Source: Rhytidiadelphus loreus
Taxonomy: Eukaryota; Streptophyta; Bryopsida; Hypnales; Hylocomiaceae
DNA length: 64,000 bases
Assembly (NCBI GenBank): GCA_947034895.1
Contig: OX344761.1
Span: 39,134,863 to 39,198,862, forward strand
Reading direction: 5' to 3'
Part shown: in pieces, positions 56,948 through 64,000 of the stretch
Layout: every line of letters begins with the position of its first letter
Position numbering within the stretch: position 1 is the first letter of the stretch
The notes under the pieces: generated by a model
What the model was told of the DNA's origin: nothing
Seen by the model: only the letters and a program-made list of their open reading frames with translations
The model's database searches: none
Program-made: the position numbers and the translations under genes

Positions 56948-59900
56948 CTACTCTTCATCCCAAGGGCCGTGGAACACAGTCTCACGATTCTTGAGCCACT
57001 GAATACATTCTTTGTTCAGTTTCGTTTTAGAGACAGCTGCATCTAACATCGGACTGCCAAACAGTCCTCTATCACTCTTGAAATTCCATAATTCTGGAGT
57101 GAATTTTCGAGTCCACTTCTTTTGTGGTTGGGTCTCCTGCAGGTGCATGAAAATTTCATTAGTACATAAACAATGTCATTTAAAATTACCCCCGTGAGTG
57201 TCGAAGTTACAGAGTAGAAAGTTCACTTCAGGAACCACTAGTAGGCTATCATAATCGAATGACTAAAAAAAAGTATCTTGAAAAAATGTAAGGTATAATT
57301 GCTTCTGTCTATTTGTACGTTCCTTGAGGCTTCCAAAATGATTTGAAGCGGTCGCATTTTGGCCATTTGCACTTGGGAGTGAACATTTGGTAGTAGAAAA
57401 GGAGGAACAAGAAAGATCTAACACAGAAATGGGGTACGCAATGCTTATTCTAGGAGCTTCAAAACTTGACATGAATGGGCTGAGATAGGAAATCGGATGG
57501 CCTACCATGTGCGAGATCATTCTCTTGCGGTCTTTGTTGCTATATCCACAACGGAAGTCATGTTGAATGGTTCTTGCGTAGCAGGACGAAATATCTGGAA
57601 GCATGAGGCAACCACGACGGTCCAGGACCAAACTCGCTCCAGGATCTGCCGATGTTTGTCGAAACCATGTAATCAACTGACCCCAAATATAATTCTTGCT
57701 GTAGCTCTTGCGAAACATATAAGGTCCAGATCCTGAGTGTTTTGGACCCAAATCGCATGCATATATCAAGATTGGTTGCGATTCAACCATTCCATAATCC
57801 TGTCCAGGAGAAAACATCAAACCGTCAGCAAATAATCGACTCCTGGTTGTACTACTGATTCAAAACGCACGCCTACATAGGGAACAGAAACTCTTAAGGA
57901 AATAACTCACATAGTTAGTGAAGAAGTGCTTGGTGTAAGCGTAGAGGTGTATCAAATCAGCCGCTGCATCATGGCGACCCACACAAGTTGCTGGAACTTT
58001 GCGAAGAGTGTCCCTCAGCCTGGTTTCAATAACAACTCTCAACTCTCAGTAATGCATGCAAAGTAAAGCAAAATACAAAACTTCCTGCTTGTACATAAAG
58101 AACTGATGAAAGCAAATGTGGAAACACTACCAGAGTAGAGACTTCCGAAGGTTTTCTTCTATGTCCCCCCCTGGAGGAGGATTGTGCTCTTGAATCTGAC
58201 GAGTCAAATCTGCCAAACCTTCCGGAGCATGAACAGCCATGCACTGAAGAAGTTCCCCAACCACTGAATCCTTCCCCTTCCATATGAAATCCACTAACTC
58301 ATGAGGCTCAAGCATTCGTAGAGGAGGAGGTGCCGTGCTCGCATCGTCGGCATATAGCTTGGTCAAGATATGACGAACCTGAAGAGCACAAGGGAGAGGA
58401 ACTTTAATTTCACTAGCATGTGCACATGCATAGAAAAGCAGAGAGCAAATATCTAAGAGACTACTTCCTCCAAAACAACCATCAAATCCATAGATCACAA
58501 TCACTCCTCTCATGCCAAACAAGGTGCTCTCAGGTGGGCACAAAGTGAAGGACCTTAAATCTTTTAATATTCATGCACGCATTCATCTTGCAGAAGGAAC
58601 TGTGTCTTCATTGGGAAACTTACCTTATCCAAGGTGATGGCAAGATTCTGAATCCGCTGATTATAGACGCCCTCAGCCTACAAATCCCCCGAAAGAACAA
58701 GGATTTAGGCAAGGACACAAGATCATAGAAGAGTTCAAAGAACTACACATTACGATGAGGAAGCACGGGTAAGAAACAGAAGACTCACTAAGATCTAGAA
58801 AGTCAAGAAAATGATTTGAGCAAAAACATTCATCACTGATAACCTGGACTTCTATGTCTTGTCTGTCGATCTCTAATCCAGTCTGTTTCTGCATGTCTGC
58901 CTTCATAAGTTCATCAGGAAGCCGTATCCGTTCCAAATTCAGATAAGAAACCTGCACAAGAGCATTTAAATACGAAGATTACTCAAATTACTCAATTTAT
59001 TAGGAACAAAATTGAATATAATGCAATTAATTGGACAGTATTATTGCAGACCAGCATATAATAGTGATTACTGCAAGTGTGCATGCCAATTTTCAAAAGT
59101 TCCAGTATAGATTAAGTGGAGGCTATTAAACTAAATCATCTTGAGCCAACTGGATAAGAAACAAACAAATAACATCCACACTCAGGACCTTAGCAACTGA
59201 ATTCAAATTGACAAAAGCAGATCACGTATATCCTTACAATTCCTGCAGCATATTTGATGACCCAATGTGGGAGTCCATCCAGCAAACTTGGTCCTAGCCC
59301 AGCCTGCTTCAGATCATGTTCTTCTCTGGAAGTTACAGACCCACTTGTGCAAGCTTGCAGTAAAAGATTGTGACGGTCAAGGATGCCATGGTTCTCCTTA
59401 AGTACCTGCACCATGAACAATATCTCAAATTGTTTTAGAACAAATAACATTCACAAAAAAGAAAAGAAAAGAAAAGAAAAGAAGATTCTCACAAGCCCGC
59501 CAAATACATCTACTTACTTCTACAAAAGGTGCATTAATCTGGGAAAATATATTAAAACAGGGCTGGTATAGAAAAAACATGTTCACGTTTTAAAAGGACG
59601 GACAAAGGAATCAAAGAGTATAAAGATCTAGCAATCCTAATCCAGCATTTTCAGAGCATGCACAGTGAAACAGCTAAAACAAACCATAAAAATAACTTCC
59701 ATTCAGCACGAGAGCTCTAACAAGTATGGCTCAAATTTCTACTGACCCAGATTCATATTCAAAACAGACAGTTACTAAATTTAGAATACTTCAGATCTCA
59801 GCTACCAGATCACAAACATTACTACGAACAGTAGTGTTCAATTCGGATTTTGTCCAAATGATATCAACAATTCCACAGCCGTCTCGCTCTAACCTCATCA

Positions 59901-62900
59901 TATGCTCCAGGTCCCGTGTAGCATAAGTAACTGCCTTTGCAACCCTGGCTTCCACAGAGGCAGACGGAAGAATCATGCTCTTCCTTGCTCTACACAATCC
60001 AACAGTCCCATATCACGAAGATAAGAAAAAACAATATTCTCACAAATGCATATTATGTTTTACTTCATCGCGATAAGCAACTAGAAGCACTAGGAAAGGG
60101 ACAACTTAACCCAAGGAAATTTGATGTTGAATACGTACCTCAGTGACACAACAATAGTCAAAGGTAAGTTCCTCTCCAAACTCAATCTTGCGAAGTGTAT
60201 ATACACCAATCATGTATTTTCCATTTACAGCTGTAACCCTGCTCAAAAGGACATCACAAGCCTTAGCTCCCTAAAAAATATAAATAACACGTATCATTGC
60301 TAGACCCCAATTCAGTTGCATCTAGTACGCAGTTCATAATTTCTTGTGCGTGTCCAAATATGGCTAATATCTTCCAGCCATGTCCAAATACCTTCTATAC
60401 AGAAATTCACTAATTCGGGTCATAAAAGAATAAGGCGGATAACAGTTTAGAACTTACTTAGCCTCACAATTGGGTCGGCACGAGTGACATAGTCGACTTG
60501 CAAAATTGGCTTTATGCATTGCATCCACTACAAGTACATCATAACCCAACGAATCACCCTGTATAACAGCTTGCAAGTCAGACCATAGATTAACTGACAA
60601 TAACATGACAGAAAAAGTACCATAAAAGAGATACTTGGTTCACCGTCGCCATAATTATGCACGTTCACAACACACCTTGGGCCGTTCAAATACTATGTTG
60701 TAAAATTCTGGTGCAGGATCCTTGTCCTTTTTTTGTAGAGATCTAATCCCATCTTGCTTCTCATACCATCTCCAAGGTGGGTATACCTTTAAAAATGACC
60801 AGATATCAATATACAAACCAAAGCAAACATATTGAATTTCAATTAAAGACTGCCTGGCGAAAAAATGAGAACAGCATGTTTGAAACAAAAAAAAGCTTGA
60901 GATTGAAGTAATTCTGAATTTGCAAACAACAAGAACCATGTTGCCATCAAACATTTATCTACCCTCCCAGTCATTTAGGAGAAACCAATCAGCAATTGCA
61001 AAGACTTGAAACAACAAGTCTTAATATAACAACTATTAATATAATACAAGTATTAACATAGTACCTCTCCAAAGAATTCCACAACAAAGTCACCGTCGTC
61101 AAATCCTTCCGATTTGTTGCAGACAACACCGAGGCCCTGATCACCACAAGACACAAAAAGAAACTCATCACAAACTCCAGCTCCAACTCAAGAAGAGGAA
61201 GAAGAAGAAGAGAACACAGCGTGAGGCTAAAGCGTAGAAACATGTACCTTTCTATACGCCACATATTTGTCATTGAGATGGTTCTTCATATTCTTCAGTA
61301 AACTTCTGCAAAATCCTAGCAGGGACTGATCTGTATTTATATCGTTGCATATGTGTGTAATGACTTTTTCAAGAGGGTACTCCATCGGAGCTTTGCCACT
61401 TCCTGTAAATGAACTCACTTCTCGATTCAAAGTCCGCAGCAATCTCTGCAACACTTCAACAACGTTAAACATTGCAAGTCCGAGAAAGTCTGAACTCGAA
61501 ACATGCTATACGTAACCACCACCAACAGTGCTTCAACGAATGCACGGTGCTTCAGTTTCATACAAGGTACGTTATTGAGAATAAAATCAAGAATTTGAAA
61601 CTGGATGCCCCAGATGTAACAAATCTATAAAGCATAGAAGAGCGTTAACACACGTCACTGAAATCAAACCTACCGATAGGGTCTAAATAAATATGAAGCT
61701 TGGTTACAGCTTGCTGACGTAGTCAACCGGTTTAGAGTTTATATGAGGCAAGTTAATTTAAAATTCAACATAACTATCAGCAAGTCACATACAGAAAACG
61801 AACCTCTTCAATAAAAAGTTGTTTCTGCCTGTCTGTGAACAATTCAGTGTCTGCGGGCATAGTATTCAGCAACAAATTGTATGTGAACGGATCGATTCCA
61901 TACACCTCTTGCTCCAGAACCTCCTCTCCCAACCGCTTCCGAGGTTTATATTCTTTCAAGTCCGGGACATCCAAGTGAGCATACCGATCCCCACTCTTCT
62001 CATTCGCAGCCTGTAACTTCTCTTCATAACCCTCTGGCAGTGAAACCTTGCAAAAGATGTAAACATTTGTCACCCCACATCAGGTCCTTCTTCAGTACCA
62101 GTTATTCACACCAAGATACATACTCACGAATACATAAAAATATCTTTAGAGAGCGATGAGAGAGAGAGTTACGATACCTTCATCTTTGCAGCCACTCGCT
62201 CAACATCATCGACAATCCGATACTCCTCAATCACCTCGTACTTGCGAGTCAAAGGAGGAACCATAGCTGCTTTGGTCATCCTAGCCCCCCACCACTCTCG
62301 GCTGCTGCCTTCACCGAAGCCAGAATATGCATCATCGCTCTCCGTAGCTTCGTTGTAGTCCTCCATAGTCTCATCTGCTAATCCAGATTTACTAGCAATA
62401 TCCGACCTATCAAATTCGAACATACAAAAGAAGCTCATTACTTCCAATTGCCATAAAAATCTAGCAAATTAAAATAAAGAAAAACAGTCAAAGCACTCAA
62501 AATACTTCAAATACTTCAAAATTACATAACAAGAAATAACCCCCCCAAAAAACTGGACTAAACAAGCAGCAGAATCATAATTTTCCCAATCAATTCCCCA
62601 GAGTCACATTAAACTGAATAAATGACCAACAGGAGTTTACCCAGATGTCTCTGTGTCTTCCTCCTCTGGTTCGTCATACAGAGCTTCATCAATGTCCTCT
62701 TCGTCAGAACTTTCAGCTTCTGATTCTGTCCAATGACTTCTTCTCATTCTCGCTCGGCGAGATTCTCTTTCGGCGTCTCTATCAAAGGATACTTGAAGGT
62801 CAGACTCCCTACTCACAATATCAACATCGGACCTGCTATTTATACTGCTTAAAACCTTTCTCTTCACAAAGCGTCCCCCTCCTGATCCTGAATCCCAGGA

Positions 62901-64000
62901 TCGTTTTGAACTACGATGTTTCTCAACAGCCAGATCTTTCGAACCCTTTGACTTTATAAGAGTTCGAGTTGAAGTAATACAACTGCTAATACCCTTGCTT
63001 TGACCATCAGCAATCTCTCTGTTTTGAGGTTTTGAGAGAAGGTTATCCAATTGTTGTCCAACTTGGTGGACAACTTTGAACAATCTTCCTGCTGTCCTGT
63101 ACATCAGAGAGTCGTGTTCCAATCTGCACAAATGTGAAAGCACCGCATCATCTTACAAAACCTTAGAGTAGGAACGAAGTTATTTGTGTTACATTCCTCA
63201 TTCCATGACAGCCATGTAAATAAACAAAAATTGTACTTCACACCAAAGAAACCTTGAACAGATCACTACTAGAGCTAGACACCAAGTTTCAAGCGCTAGA
63301 AGGGCTGTAATACCTGAAGGCACTACGAAGAGGTTGGAGGAGATCTTCTTTGAATAACTTCACTCCATCCTTTCCTCCATAATGTCCAGTTCTCAGTTTT
63401 TTCTGTATGGTGTAAAAGTCTGTTTGAGCTGGCTTGGCAAAGGCTCCTTTACCCTCGGGCACTTGCTCATTGGCCTGCAAACCAAAATATTACTCAATTT
63501 GACGAAGAGAACCAAATACTTAGATTCCGTCAAGATAATTCAAACATTCAGATGTCGAAGATATTTTGGCACCATGATTCACATCCTGGGCACAAATGCT
63601 TAACTTCAAAGAGATGACCTCACAATCCAAAATACTGTCACCCAGATAAGACTTCACAATCAACGCCTCAAATCTAATTAGATTTGACTACGACTATTCA
63701 ATTCCACGATATTAAGAAAATCACGGAACATGACTCTGCCTGAGCATGAAAGCTATAAGAAATGAGAAAAGGGAATTGGAGGTACCAAACGAAAAAAGAG
63801 ATGGTCGGAATCAGCTTCCATAACGACTTTAAGTGCCCTCGCCAGTGCCTTATCAAGATCCTTCTCCGTATTCTTCAGATTCCATAGCACTTCCTTTCCA
63901 GGATAATCAGTTTTCTGACCAGAGACTCCTGCTTTCTTTGAAGACCCAAGTGCACCAGATTGCGTCTTGATAATAAGTTTGCTGTTCAGCTTTCGCTTAC
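56948..64000 (-). CDS. ATXR3: ATXR3/SDG2-like histone H3K4 methyltransferase (SET domain), C-terminal part
   Basis: Eighteen exons on the minus strand join in phase into 1058 residues. The N-terminal exons lie beyond 64000. Exons: >64000-63786, 63474-63314, 63123-62641, 62406-62178, 62046-61804, 61445-61248, 61136-61065, 60786-60676, 60558-60458, 60238-60139, 59989-59894, 59405-59238, 58951-58844, 58677-58624, 58378-58131, 58019-57911, 57799-57506, 57136-56948. All introns are GT-AG. The SET domain runs from GLGVVCNKSEGF through FVVEFFGEVYPPWRWYEKQD, RLCHSCRPNCEAKV (cofactor-binding NHSC-type motif) and GEELTFDY (catalytic tyrosine region). The post-SET cysteines follow in VCLCGSQGCKG. The family-specific tail continues through DAAADLIHLYAYTKHFF and FGSPMLDA to GPWDEE. 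Before SET are an acidic/basic low-complexity region (SDEEDIDEALYDEPEEEDTE) and QEVYGIDPFTYNLLLNTMP. In Arabidopsis this enzyme sets most H3K4me3. The copy looks intact and functional. Confidence 0.93.

Noticed and set aside
60139..60303. Extending the ATXR3 exon upstream to a TTTTTTAG acceptor near 60271
   Set aside because: That would insert residues with no counterpart in the SET motif. The GAGCAG acceptor at 60239 restores the canonical CRPNCEAKVTAV in phase with the previous exon.
1..64000. CRISPR array, prophage, bacterial operon or LTR retrotransposon
   Set aside because: No regularly spaced identical repeats with unique spacers, no bacterial-type gene clusters, and no gag-pol or paired LTRs were seen. 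The tandem arrays present are minisatellites.

Overview
The window looks like nuclear DNA of a land plant, probably a bryophyte or another early-diverging lineage (inference, low confidence on the lineage). The reasons are a trithorax-related ATXR3/SDG2-type methyltransferase with 18 short exons and GT-AG introns, a VQ-motif protein, a CDPK-type kinase, a PIF/Harbinger transposon with the plant-type two-gene layout, and a calcium- and integrin-binding (CIB) type EF-hand gene, a family mostly known outside flowering plants. The sequence is strongly AT-rich. The exceptions are a GC-rich island around the VQ gene, the Harbinger coding region and some GC-rich minisatellites. There are no operons, CRISPR arrays or bacterial signals, and I see no LTR-retrotransposon polyprotein.

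Host genes. Four genes look intact. A 3-exon CIB-like Ca2+ sensor (1765-3236, minus) must be spliced to be seen. A single-exon VQ protein of the MAPK-substrate type lies at 10553-11356 (plus). A single-exon CDPK-like kinase without EF-hands lies at 18700-19593 (minus) and has a 28-bp minisatellite just upstream of its start. The C-terminal 1058 residues of an ATXR3/SDG2-like H3K4 methyltransferase occupy 56948 to the right edge (minus), with its N-terminal exons outside the window. Two decayed gene remnants are visible at about 30.9-31.6 kb and 55.0-55.4 kb.

Mobile DNA dominates the rest. (1) A 5.5-kb PIF/Harbinger element (23164-28712) carries a DDE transposase and, divergently, a Myb/trihelix-like ORF1 protein interrupted by one amber codon. 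(2) A family of roughly 0.6-1 kb elements is flanked by TTAA and has termini beginning CCCCTAAA. It has about ten recognisable copies plus fragments and is the commonest repeat here. It carries no transposase and looks like a piggyBac-type non-autonomous family (inference). (3) A 5.66-kb hAT-like element (45336-50996) has 21-bp terminal inverted repeats and a perfect 8-bp target duplication. It is inserted inside one of the TTAA elements, and the split element continues on both sides. (4) There are several MITEs: a CACTA-type hairpin with a perfect 3-bp duplication (7888-8108), TA-flanked AGGTAG... elements, a CACTA-like 1.2-kb element with a SINE inside it, and GC-rich elements sharing a TTTCAGGCCTG-like motif, one of which (29534-29850) contains three nested hairpins.

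The most noteworthy structures are the TTAA family, the hAT-in-TTAA nesting with its reconstructable empty site, the nested-hairpin element, and the CIB-like gene. No new defence or metabolic gene cluster is visible.
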